This document shows positions 33,545 to 41,559 of a stretch of 64,000 bases of DNA, piece by piece. The translations under genes were made by a program, and so were the position numbers. Source of the stretch: Anaerolineae bacterium (GTDB lineage: Bacteria > Chloroflexota > Anaerolineae > Promineifilales > Promineifilaceae); contig JAHDWJ010000026.1 of assembly GCA_023384415.1 (NCBI GenBank), forward strand, positions 25,890 to 89,889, written 5' to 3'. The stretch's first letter is position 1. Each line of letters begins with the position of its first letter. Under the pieces are notes generated by a model, which was given only the letters and a program-made list of their open reading frames with translations, was not told the DNA's origin and did not search any database.

Positions 33545-34087
33545 ATGGCCAACAAACAGTTAAAACCGGGAGATATGGCCCCAAATGTTCAGATATATGA
33601 TGCCGATGGTCAGCCAGTGATGAGTCGTGACCTGTGGACCGACGGGCCAATTCTGTTGACTTTTTTACGCCATTTCGGCTGAATTTTTTGCCGTGAATGG
33701 CTGGCTCAGTTGGAGCAGTCTCATCAAGAAATTGCGGCCGCCGGTTTACGTCCGGTGGCTGTTGGGCTGGGTGAACCGAAACATGCCCGCCATTTTTGTG
33801 GCAAACTAGCCCCCCACCTCACCTGCCATGTAGACCTGGATAAGACAGCTTATCAACGGTATGGCCTTAAAAAAGGGGGGCTTATGGCGTTGGTTAGTCC
33901 GTCGGTGTTTATCGCGGGGGCACGGGCCGCGGCCGCGGGGCATATCCAGGGGGAAGCCACCGGTGATACCAGCATGTTGCCCGGCACGTTCATTATAAAT
34001 GGTGATGGGATCATTCAGTTTGCTTATTACAGCAGCCACGCTGGAGATCACCCTGATATTAAAAAGATGTTACAGGTGGTTGCTTAA
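33545..34087 (+). CDS. PRXL2/SelU-like peroxiredoxin-like protein with in-frame UGA (probable selenocysteine)
   Basis: One frame of 180 residues from ATG 33545 to TAA 34087, crossed by a single TGA at 33680-33682 (codon 46). The local sequence is FLRHFG-UGA-IFCREWLAQL; homologues of the AhpC/TSA-type PRXL2 group have CxxC here, and the eukaryotic relative SelU has UxxC. The rest is intact: thioredoxin-like strands ILLTFLRHFG, VAVGLG, the FCGKLAPHLTCHVD segment, and a clean C-terminal GTFIINGDGIIQFAYYSSHAGD. A SECIS-like hairpin lies at 33699-33720. The gene has its own promoter and an AAAGGA ribosome site. Likely role: thiol or selenol redox enzyme. A nonsense mutation of a cysteine codon is the main alternative. 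Confidence 0.72.
33699..33720 (+). promoter_or_regulatory. Candidate bacterial SECIS element
   Basis: The stem has CTGGCTC on the 5' side and GAGCAG on the 3' side with one bulged G (33703); G-C and G.U extend the base. The apical loop AGTTG (33708-33712) has G in its second position, and begins 25 bases after the TGA. Published bacterial SECIS models ask for a small apical loop with a G among the first two bases, about 16-37 bases downstream of UGA. This fits by eye; no folding program was run. Confidence 0.6.
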
Positions 34088-34098
34088 AGAATTCCCTC

Positions 34099-34128
34099 TT
34101 GATACCAAACTCCTCTCTGGTTTATACT
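34099..34128 (+). promoter_or_regulatory. Putative promoter of the SH3b gene
   Basis: TTGATA, an 18-base spacer and TATACT, about 59 bases before the ATG at 34187. Confidence 0.5.
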
Positions 34129-34186
34129 GCTGGTAGCCCAGTTGGGCACGTTTCAGTTATTTTTATTTCCAGCAAAGAGGCTCACC

Positions 34187-35272
34187 ATGAAAAAACAGAA
34201 TATTTTCCACCTGTTGACATTCGTTTTGGTTTTGTTTGCCTTGATGACGACGGTCAGTTCAGTCGCGGCCGCGCCAGCAGCCCATCCCCCTTACCAAAGT
34301 GGGGCCACCGCCACCGTCGGTACCGGGGCACTCAACGTCCGGTCAGGGCCAGGGGTGGGGTACTCAGTCGTGACCGTAGTTTACTCCGGCCACGTCGTCA
34401 CCATGTTGGGACGTAACAGCAACAGTACCTGGGTCAAAGTCCGGGTAGCGGCCGGCCATGAAGGGTGGGTCAGCGCTCCGTTCATCATTCCCAGCGCGGC
34501 TATCGCCAGTCTGCCCGTCTTAGACGGGGGCACCCCACCATCCTCTACCCCCATGGCCACCGTGGCTACCGGGGCCTTAAACGTTCGCACCGGGCCGGGG
34601 GTCAATTACAGCATCATCACCGCCATTCACCAGGGAACAACCGTGACCTTACTGGGGCGCAACGGCAATGGCAGTTGGGTCAAAGTGCGCCTGAGCGGAG
34701 GCAGTGAGGGGTGGGTTAATGCTTCTCTGATCACGCCCACAGTCGCTATTGCTACGCTGCCGGTTCTGGATAGTTCTACCCCAGGGACTGCTCCCACAGC
34801 CAGGGTAGCCACTGGGGCTTTGAATGTTCGTTATGGGCCAGGAGTTAATTATGGGGTCATTACCGCCATCCAACAAGGCACAGTTGTCACCCTATTGGGA
34901 CGAAACAGCGGCGGCACCTGGGTTAAAGTGCGCCTCTCTGGCGGTACGGAGGGATGGGTTAATGCGTCATTGGTGACACCTTCCGTCGCCATCGTCACCT
35001 TGCCGGTTCTTGATGGCAGCACTACCCCCCCACCACCGTCTTCAGGTACAGCCACAGCCACCGTGACCACCGCCGCCAATATCCGTTCTGGCCCCGGCAC
35101 AGGGTACCACATAGTGGGAGGGGCGCAGGCCGGGCAGGTATTGACCCTTCTGGGGCGCAACCATACTTCACAGTGGGTGCAGGTGCGGCTGGCCAATGGC
35201 ACAACTGGCTGGATTCATGGGGGTCTGGTGACGTTAAGTGTACCCCTGAGTGGGCTGCCGATTACGGGGTAG
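34187..35272 (+). CDS. Secreted protein with four bacterial SH3 (SH3b) repeats
   Basis: 361 residues. Signal peptide MKKQNIFHLLTFVLVLFALM to about residue 30, ending near AAAPAAH. Four tandem SH3b domains follow, each starting with ATVxTGALNVRSGPGV-type segments (the fourth AATVTTAANIRSGPGTG) and containing TLLGRN and WVKVR; short Pro/Thr/Ser-rich linkers separate them. SH3b modules bind cell-wall peptides or other ligands. The function of the protein is unknown. Start at 34187 is chosen because the signal peptide begins there. The repeats are closely similar at the DNA level, implying recent duplication. Confidence 0.88.
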   Translation: MKKQNIFHLLTFVLVLFALMTTVSSVAAAPAAHPPYQSGATATVGTGALNVRSGPGVGYSVVTVVYSGHVVTMLGRNSNSTWVKVRVAAGHEGWVSAPFIIPSAAIASLPVLDGGTPPSSTPMATVATGALNVRTGPGVNYSIITAIHQGTTVTLLGRNGNGSWVKVRLSGGSEGWVNASLITPTVAIATLPVLDSSTPGTAPTARVATGALNVRYGPGVNYGVITAIQQGTVVTLLGRNSGGTWVKVRLSGGTEGWVNASLVTPSVAIVTLPVLDGSTTPPPPSSGTATATVTTAANIRSGPGTGYHIVGGAQAGQVLTLLGRNHTSQWVQVRLANGTTGWIHGGLVTLSVPLSGLPITG

Positions 35273-35293
35273 GAAAGTTTAGACCTGACAGGT

Positions 35294-35395
35294 GTATCTT
35301 CTCAATAAGTTGAGGCCACCCTTCGGAAGGTTCCTATAATGGGGAAGCTCTTAGAGCAAACCTTCCGAAGGTTACACGTTTTACTGAGAAGTTAC
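35294..35395. mobile_element. MITE-like element, family A copy 2 (inverted)
   Basis: 102 bp. GTATCTTCTCAATAA at the left and TTACTGAGAAGTTAC at the right. Flanked by a perfect 8-bp duplication TGACAGGT (35286-35293 and 35396-35403). Its reverse complement aligns along its whole length with 3356-3457. Confidence 0.85.
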
Positions 35396-35433
35396 TGACA
35401 GGTTTTTGGAAACCTGTCAGGTCTTGTTTATCG

Positions 35434-36879
35434 TTACATGGGTGCCCGCTTCTGTGGTTTGGGGCTGCGGCGAAAGCGGTAGACCAGAACCAGAGGGAGC
35501 AGAAGAAAGGCCCCTGGGCAAAAGCCCGATGAAGTTGGCTCGCCCCCACTCATCATGTCGCTGCGGGTGGGGGTGTGGCCGGGGGTAGGGGTTTGCACGA
35601 TTACCGTAACTTGAGCCAGAACGGTGGCGGCCGGGGTAGTGGCGAAGGGGACGGGGGAGGGGGTGGCTGTTGCGGCCGCGTCCGTCTCTGGTGTTGGGGT
35701 GCGGCTAGCAAAGCTCATCAGTGTTGGTGAGGGGCGGAAGGTGGGCATGGGCCAGGGGGTAGGGGTGACATATTGTCCTGGGGGTAGCCCTAACCAGACC
35801 GCCCAACCCGCTTCAAACTCCCCTAAGGTAACTCCCAAAGCGGTCAAAAAGGCATCTTCAGTAGGGCGGCCAGCTTTGTAAGCGGCTAATAAAGCGGCCA
35901 GGCCATCTGTTTGGTAGGTCTCAATCAGATACGTGACCGCGCTAAGAGCCTGGGCGTAAGCCAACCGGGAACGCGCCTCGTTGCTTTGCATCCCAAAGCC
36001 GTCACGCAAGGTAGATAAGGGGATCAGGGTGCCGTCTGCGGCCGCGCGGCGCACCAGGGCTAACGTCGGGGTGTGGTCGGTGAACTCATTGTACTGGGCT
36101 ACCCCTTCATCCAACCAGACAGGTACCGGGGCCACCGGGCTGTAGCTGACCTGAGCCAGGTACAGATGGGAAATCTCATGGGGGATCACCTCATTGAGCC
36201 AGCGTGTTTGTGAGCCAAACGCCTCCACAATCTGAGCCGTAACGCCAATATTGGGGAAGGCCTGCCCGCCAATAAACTCCACTAACCCACCCTGCCATTC
36301 GGCAAATTCAGAGAAGTTATTGTAAACGATAATTTTGATGGGAAAGGCCAACGCTGTGCCAAATAACGCCTGCTGCTCAGTAAAAGCCCGGTTAGCAATC
36401 TCAAATACCTGCTGCCCAAATGAGGCTGGCCGGTCATGCCACCAGACCGCCAGATACTCATTTTCCAGGATTTGCCAGGCAAACCGGGTATCATCATAAT
36501 TGACCAACGCTTCTGGGCTGCGAATGAGATTCCCGGCCGCGTCGGTCAGCTCCCAGGCATAATAAAATGGGGTGCTGGGGGGAGTGGTGATGTTCCAGGT
36601 ATAAGCCAGATTAACGGTGCGCCCAGGGGTGATGGACACATCTACGATGGTGATGCTGCTGGCGATGTTGATCAAGTTGCTGTTACGCAGCCGTAATTTA
36701 GCTGCTACAATCTCTCCTGGTTCGATGGTGGCTGTGGCCTGAAAGGTGAGACTTGTGGGAAACTGGTTAATCGTTTCGGTAGAGCTAAAAGTAACGATGG
36801 GGGCCGGCTGCGCGGCCGCACTCCCCAGCGTCATCAGGCCAAAACCAAAAAAGAGGGCACACCATAACCATCGTTTCAT
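35434..36879 (-). CDS. Secreted peptidase MA-like (gluzincin) protein with Pro/Thr stalk and C-terminal anchor
   Basis: 481 residues. Signal peptide MKRWLWCALFFGFGLMTLGS. A beta-rich N-terminal region (about 30-130) is followed by the zinc-metalloprotease motif VIPHEISHLYL (HExxH), with PVWLDEGVAQYNE supplying the third ligand Glu. The C terminus has a long Thr/Pro-rich linker (TPTPETDAAATATPSPV) and then a hydrophobic segment GAFLLLPLVLVYRF with basic residues, so it is exported and held at the cell surface. Substrate unknown. Confidence 0.83.
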   Translation of the reverse strand: MKRWLWCALFFGFGLMTLGSAAAQPAPIVTFSSTETINQFPTSLTFQATATIEPGEIVAAKLRLRNSNLINIASSITIVDVSITPGRTVNLAYTWNITTPPSTPFYYAWELTDAAGNLIRSPEALVNYDDTRFAWQILENEYLAVWWHDRPASFGQQVFEIANRAFTEQQALFGTALAFPIKIIVYNNFSEFAEWQGGLVEFIGGQAFPNIGVTAQIVEAFGSQTRWLNEVIPHEISHLYLAQVSYSPVAPVPVWLDEGVAQYNEFTDHTPTLALVRRAAADGTLIPLSTLRDGFGMQSNEARSRLAYAQALSAVTYLIETYQTDGLAALLAAYKAGRPTEDAFLTALGVTLGEFEAGWAVWLGLPPGQYVTPTPWPMPTFRPSPTLMSFASRTPTPETDAAATATPSPVPFATTPAATVLAQVTVIVQTPTPGHTPTRSDMMSGGEPTSSGFCPGAFLLLPLVLVYRFRRSPKPQKRAPM

Positions 36880-36960
36880 TGCTGTTCTCCATTGGGCCGA
36901 GTTGTCACCAGTGAATTATAATCCGTCTGTGAACCTTGCGGGAACATCCACGCCATAGGT

Positions 36961-37016
36961 ATCACAGATTTTCACAGGTGACTTAACTATTTGTGTTCAT
37001 CTCTAACATCTGTGGA
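36961..37016. repeat. CACAGATTTTCACAG-type palindrome
   Basis: CACAGATTTTCACAGGTGAC at the left and AACATCTGTGG at the right. Similar to 16153-16208 and 27251-27300. Confidence 0.4.
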
Positions 37017-37065
37017 CTGATTCAGTCTGGCTCCAGGCAAACTTCTATTTTCAGGATAAACCATT

Positions 37066-37956
37066 ATGACACTCATCGGCGGTATTGAAGCGGGGGGAAC
37101 AAAATTTGTTTGTGCGGTGGGAACAGGGCCGCAAGATATCCATGATTCGGTCCGTTTTGCCACAACGACGCCAGCAGAAACGATTGCCCAGGCGATAGCC
37201 TTTTTCCGGTGGCAAAAGCAGCCCGTCGCCGCTATCGGCATTGGCTCATTTGGGCCGGTAGACCTCACCCTGAATTCGCCGACGTTTGGTTATGTAACCA
37301 GTACCCCCAAACCTGGCTGGGCCAATGTCAACCTGCTGGGGCAGATTCAGCAGGCGATTCCGGTGCCGATTGCCTTTGATACGGATGTGAACGCGGCCGC
37401 ATACGGCGAATATCGTTGGGGGGCCGCTCAGGGGTTAGATAACTTCCTCTACCTCACCATTGGCACCGGTATCGGCGGCGGGGGGATGGTCAACGGGGAT
37501 TTGATTCACGGGCTGGTTCACCCAGAAATGGGGCACCTGCTCATTCCCCACGATTTAGAAGCGGACCCCTACCCCGGCCACTGCCCGTTTCATGGGGATT
37601 GCCTGGAAGGGTTGGCTTCGGGACCGGCGATGAAAGCCCGTTGGGGTCAATCAGCCGAGACATTGCCCGAAGATCACCCGGCCTGGGAGCTAGAAGCCAC
37701 CTATATCGCTTATGGATTAGTCAATTTGATCGCCAGCTTTTCCCCCCAGCGGATTATTTTGGGCGGCGGGGTGATGAGCCAGCCACGCATTTTTGACCTG
37801 GTGCGGCGGCGGGTGCAGGCGTTTCTCAATGGGTATGTGCAGCATCCCGCCATTTTGCAGGGCATAGATCGGTACATTGTTCCCCCAGCGTTGGGTAATT
37901 GGGCCGGGGTGCTAGGGGCGATGGCTTTGGCGCAGACGGGTATCGGTGGGGGGTGA
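37066..37956 (+). CDS. ROK-family sugar kinase (fructokinase-like)
   Basis: 296 residues. ATP-binding start [16 protein letters not shown], catalytic NDT region [16 protein letters not shown], glycine-rich [13 protein letters not shown], and the ROK zinc motif HPEMGH...[16 protein letters not shown]. Phosphorylates fructose or a related sugar at the 6-position or C1 hydroxyl; the [11 protein letters not shown] pattern is usual for fructokinases/mannokinases. No sugar transporter stands next to it. Confidence 0.9.
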   Translation: MTLIGGIEAGGTKFVCAVGTGPQDIHDSVRFATTTPAETIAQAIAFFRWQKQPVAAIGIGSFGPVDLTLNSPTFGYVTSTPKPGWANVNLLGQIQQAIPVPIAFDTDVNAAAYGEYRWGAAQGLDNFLYLTIGTGIGGGGMVNGDLIHGLVHPEMGHLLIPHDLEADPYPGHCPFHGDCLEGLASGPAMKARWGQSAETLPEDHPAWELEATYIAYGLVNLIASFSPQRIILGGGVMSQPRIFDLVRRRVQAFLNGYVQHPAILQGIDRYIVPPALGNWAGVLGAMALAQTGIGGG

Positions 37957-38015
37957 AGAGGGGAGTTGAGATTGGAGACTACGAGACGCGGTGATCGCCC
38001 ACTCGCCCACTCCCC

Positions 38016-39323
38016 CTATCCCCACCGGGCCAGGGCGGCCGCGGCCGCGAGTCGGGCCACCGCGGCAATCAGCAGCACCGGAATCAGCCCCAACCCATCA
38101 GCCAAAATGGGGCCAAGCAGCGACCCCAGTAAAACGGCGGCATTAAGAACCAGGTTATACCAGGCCAGATTGGCTGGCCGATCATCTGGGGGGATGCGCT
38201 CCAGAATATAGTTGCTGATGGCCCCACCCACCACCGACCAGGCCACCCCACCCACAGCCGCCGTGAATAAAAACATCTCTAAATTGGTTGTCAGGGCTGT
38301 CAGCAGGGGGTAAGCACTCATAATGACAATGCCTATCACCATGAGCCGATGATGGCCAAACCGTTCTGTGAGCCACCCCAACCGGGTGGAGCCGAAGAAG
38401 ACAAGTAGATAAAAGACAGAGTTCCCCAGGCCGATTTGGGCATCGGTCAGCCCCAGGTTGTTGACCCAGAAGAGGGGGAAAATGGGAATCGCCAGGAATT
38501 GCCCCAGATGGAAGGCGAACAGCAGCCCCAGAATTTTGCCAAACGGTTGACGGAAGACGCGCAAGTTGAGGAGCGGCCGCACCCGTTGGACCAGGTAACG
38601 TAACCCCACGGTTGTCCGCATCGTTTGGGCATTGCTCAGGCTGAGGCCGGGGCGGGCTAAATCCCCTAACCCACGCCAGGTACGCGGCCGCACTGCCACA
38701 TCTCCATCAGGCCGAACAAACCACAAATGGACACTGCTCGCGGCCGCGCCCACAAAACCAATGGCAAACACCATTTGATACCCCAGGGGAAATGGCAGCC
38801 GTTCCAGCAGCAGCCCACACCCCGTTGAAGTCAGGACAAAGGTTATAGAAAGCAGGGCATTACGTACCCCGGTGACATGCCCGCGCCACTCTGGAGGCAC
38901 AGCTCCGGCAAACAACGCATTAAACCCCACTGCCAGGGCCGTGCCGGGAATACTCATCACCAGGGTAATGACAATGAGCGACCACACCTGTCCCTGAGGG
39001 TTAAACAGCCAGGGGAGCAAAATCCAGGGGAGATAAAAAAAGCGGTAAGCGACCGAAGTCCAGAACACCCCCTTGTTAAGGCGATGCTGCTGCAACCATT
39101 GCCCGGCGGGCAGGGTAAACATCAAACTGATGACGGCCGGCCCCGCCGTGAGCAGCCCAATTTGCCAGGAGTTGGCCCCCAGGCGGGCAGCATAGATGGC
39201 GGCAAAGGCGATAGCACTGCCATTCAAGACGCCAAACCAGGCAATATCCAGGTACAGGTGAATAAAATTAGCGCGATGTTCGGCGGGGAGTGCGCCCCAC
39301 CGCCAGAGAGAGACAGAAGACAT
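38016..39323 (-). CDS. Major facilitator superfamily transporter
   Basis: About 435 residues with 12 hydrophobic stretches. The A-motif-like YAARLGANSWQIGLLTAGPAV is in the first half and LGWLTERFGHHRLMVIG in the second. No substrate-specific motif was seen. ATG 39323 is chosen: GAGGTG stands 3 bases before it and the protein begins just before the first helix. It has four octamer copies (one pair overlapping). Confidence 0.86.
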   Translation of the reverse strand: MSSVSLWRWGALPAEHRANFIHLYLDIAWFGVLNGSAIAFAAIYAARLGANSWQIGLLTAGPAVISLMFTLPAGQWLQQHRLNKGVFWTSVAYRFFYLPWILLPWLFNPQGQVWSLIVITLVMSIPGTALAVGFNALFAGAVPPEWRGHVTGVRNALLSITFVLTSTGCGLLLERLPFPLGYQMVFAIGFVGAAASSVHLWFVRPDGDVAVRPRTWRGLGDLARPGLSLSNAQTMRTTVGLRYLVQRVRPLLNLRVFRQPFGKILGLLFAFHLGQFLAIPIFPLFWVNNLGLTDAQIGLGNSVFYLLVFFGSTRLGWLTERFGHHRLMVIGIVIMSAYPLLTALTTNLEMFLFTAAVGGVAWSVVGGAISNYILERIPPDDRPANLAWYNLVLNAAVLLGSLLGPILADGLGLIPVLLIAAVARLAAAAALARWG

Positions 39324-39487
39324 AAACACCTCATGCTGTGCCCATGATTTAGCAGGCACAAAAGGGGCACTTTAGCTGAATTTTCTCTGGTTCGCAACTT
39401 AGTGACATCCTCACAGCAATTCTCAATTTGCCCAGAAATGGATGTAGGGGCGGGATAGATGGGCTACGGTTTTGGTCAAACGAGACC

Positions 39488-39566
39488 GTTCCGTTCCCAC
39501 CTGTCTCGCCCCGCTTGGGCTAAAACAAGGGCCAAAGGGGTGAGACAGGCGGGAATGAAGTGGAAC
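39488..39566. repeat. Long imperfect inverted repeat
   Basis: Arms of about 25-30 bases: GTTCCGTTCCCACCTGTCTC-GCCCC on the left and GGGGTGAGACAGGCGGGAAT-GAAGTGGAAC on the right, separated by a 24-base loop. No relation to the MITE families was seen. It lies in the 270-base spacer downstream of the 2H gene, which otherwise holds nothing recognisable. Confidence 0.55.
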
Positions 39567-39593
39567 CGCAACTCATTTGAAACATACCCCCTG

Positions 39594-40130
39594 TCAAACC
39601 TGGGCGGACCCTACATCCCAAACTTCATGGGTAGTTAGCTCTTTGTTGATGTAAGCAAGCTGGCGTATGGGTATCTGCCAGCTAAAGTCGCGCTGACTAA
39701 GCTGGTTTATGAGGTGGGGTAGGTGGCCGCGCAGGTGAGGGTTTTGGCTCAGGGTAATGTGGGGCATCCATTGCCCTGGTTGGTAATAGCTGTTGCTGCC
39801 CTGGCTTAGGGGATTGAGCCGGGCATGAAGCCGGGCGTGGAAATCTAACAAGTCGCGGCCGCAGGTCACAGCTACATGTAACACTGGTTCTAGGCCGGTG
39901 AACAACCCCAGGCCGCTGGTGCTGAGGGTGAGTGGGGGCATCGCGGCCGCAACCTCAGCCATTATAGGCCGGAGCGCGGCCGCGTCATATTTCTCGGCAA
40001 TGTGTATAGAAACGTGGGGTAGGGATGGCTGCGGCCGCAAATCTACGCCTAAATCCTGCACCCATTCATCATACATCATCTGGATAATCTGGTTATATTT
40101 TTCGGGCAGCAGCAGCACCACACCATACAT
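39594..40130 (-). CDS. 2H phosphoesterase (2'-5' RNA ligase-like)
   Basis: 178 residues with the two HxS/T motifs PHVSIHIAEK (about residues 39-48) and MPHITLSQNPH (about 125-135) that form the catalytic pair of the 2H superfamily. Members hydrolyse or join 2'-5' bonds, or open cyclic phosphates; the exact reaction is open. Four octamer copies in 540 bases give it an unusually high density. Confidence 0.8.
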   Translation of the reverse strand: MYGVVLLLPEKYNQIIQMMYDEWVQDLGVDLRPQPSLPHVSIHIAEKYDAAALRPIMAEVAAAMPPLTLSTSGLGLFTGLEPVLHVAVTCGRDLLDFHARLHARLNPLSQGSNSYYQPGQWMPHITLSQNPHLRGHLPHLINQLSQRDFSWQIPIRQLAYINKELTTHEVWDVGSAQV

Positions 40131-40156
40131 GAATGCTCCCCTTTTTTACAGTTTTG

Positions 40157-40250
40157 GTTACTCCTAACCCTCTCTGGTGATACAACCTTCCGAAGGTTTT
40201 GTTGCCGATGATCACCAGTGGAGAAAACCTTCAGAAGGCTTAATAGTTAC
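40157..40250. mobile_element. MITE-like element, family B copy 1
   Basis: 94 bp. GTTACTCCTAACCC left, GGCTTAATAGTTAC right. Perfect 8-bp duplication CAGTTTTG (40149-40156, 40251-40258). Internal CTGGTGAT and ATCACCAG are inverted, and two CCTTCCGAAGG-like cores are present. 80% or so identical by eye to 44805-44897. Confidence 0.85.
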
Positions 40251-40325
40251 CAGTTTTGATAAAAAGTTGGACCAGCAAATCATCTTTACGAGAAGAGTAT
40301 AGCTGTCTTCATTCAACGGCTATGA

Positions 40326-40428
40326 GTAACTACTAAGGCACACAAGAATTTCACCGCGAAGACGCCAAGATCAGTAAGAATTTCTTGAGGAACTTTGTGT
40401 TCTTTGCAGCTTTGCGGTTAGTAGTTAC
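40326..40428. mobile_element. MITE-like element, family D copy 1
   Basis: 103 bp with perfect 11-bp inverted ends GTAACTACTAA and TTAGTAGTTAC. Perfect 8-bp duplication GGCTATGA (40318-40325, 40429-40436). The interior holds CACCGCGAAGACGCCAAGAT and its near complement CTTTGTGTTCTTTGCAGCTT, a widely seen bacterial intergenic palindrome type. Related to 58527-58630. Confidence 0.88.
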
Positions 40429-40484
40429 GGCTATGATGCAGAATGAATCAGGACGGGCTGCACCCCGCTATCTAAGCCTGTTTA

Positions 40485-41513
40485 TCAGGGGGTGGGCGTG
40501 GGGCTGATTTCGGTGGGCGTTGGGGGAGGGGTGGGCGGTGGCGTGGGGGTTGTTTCTACCGGGGTGGATGTGGGCAAGGGGGGTAAAGTGGGAGTAGGCA
40601 GCAGGGGGGATGCGGCCGCGCCCTCTGGCAGCACCAACCCTAACAGTTCATTGAGACGAGCATCCAGCACCGCCCAGCCATTTTCCAGGTCCCGGCCAGC
40701 CAGTAGAGCATCTCCAGGCAGGGCAGCCTGAGCCAGTCGCAGCCGCTCTTGTAAGGGAATCAACGCGGCCGCGTCAAACCGTTCATCCGCCATCATCCCA
40801 TTCACCAAATCCAGGGCCACATTCACCTGAGCCAGGGCCAGCCCGGCATTGCCTTCCGCCAGATAAAGCCGCGCCCGGCTAATCATCTCTCCCACCCGGA
40901 AAAGGAGCAGCATCTCTTCCAGCCGCACTACATCCAATTCCGGAATGGCCGCGACCTCTGCCTGGAGCGTTGTCAAATCATCACGCAGGCTGTCGGTATC
41001 GTTCTGAAGATTGCTTACCAGATTATCCAGGCTGTCTGTTTCATTGGCGATCTCCGTTTGCAGGGCGGCCAGATCACTGTCCAGCAGTGTCACTGTCTCG
41101 CTCACTGTCTGCCCAAAACGAGCCATTCGGCTTAATTGGGTATCCATCTGCTGCATCATCTCGGTCATCGCCGCCATTTCATCGGACATGGCCGACTCCA
41201 TCGTTCCCATTGCCTCGTCCATATAAGCCATCTGGGCTTCCAGGGTAGCCACCTGGCTCTGGCTCGTCTGAAGCTGCTCCTGTAGAAGCTGCTGCTGTTG
41301 GCGGGATTCATCCAGGCCATCACGCAAGACGTTCACCCACGCCTGGTTCCGCCCCCCCTGGGTGGCAATGAGATAACCGGCATAGATAGCGGCCGCGACT
41401 CCCGCCAGGAGCAAAAGCACTAGCATCGTTTTTAGCAGGGCCAGTAAGGTGCGCCCCAAAGCCCGGCCAAATCGGTAGCCAAATCCACGTTCCGAACCGT
41501 TATTTGTGGTCAT
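40485..41513 (-). CDS. Membrane-anchored coiled-coil protein with Thr/Pro-rich tail
   Basis: About 342 residues. One transmembrane helix near the N terminus (RTLLALLKTMLVLLLLAGVA), then a long coiled coil (about 75-195) of Gln/Leu/Ala heptads (DESRQQQQLLQEQLQTSQSQ, SDEMAAMTEMMQQMDTQLSR, NLVSNLQNDTDSLRDDLTTL). A globular part (about 200-300) and a Pro/Thr tail follow. Function not recognised. Start could be 41528 or 41513; both lie just after the mutS stop. Confidence 0.72.
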   Translation of the reverse strand: MTTNNGSERGFGYRFGRALGRTLLALLKTMLVLLLLAGVAAAIYAGYLIATQGGRNQAWVNVLRDGLDESRQQQQLLQEQLQTSQSQVATLEAQMAYMDEAMGTMESAMSDEMAAMTEMMQQMDTQLSRMARFGQTVSETVTLLDSDLAALQTEIANETDSLDNLVSNLQNDTDSLRDDLTTLQAEVAAIPELDVVRLEEMLLLFRVGEMISRARLYLAEGNAGLALAQVNVALDLVNGMMADERFDAAALIPLQERLRLAQAALPGDALLAGRDLENGWAVLDARLNELLGLVLPEGAAASPLLPTPTLPPLPTSTPVETTPTPPPTPPPTPTEISPTPTP

Positions 41514-41559
41514 GGGTTGTTTTTCCATAGGGGTAAGGAGATTGAGAGAAGTTTCCCTC

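Noticed and set aside
33688-33699. Short hairpin GCC-GTGAAT-GGC as the SECIS
   Set aside because: Its loop starts only 11 bases after the UGA and the stem has 3 bp; the hairpin at 33699-33720 fits much better.
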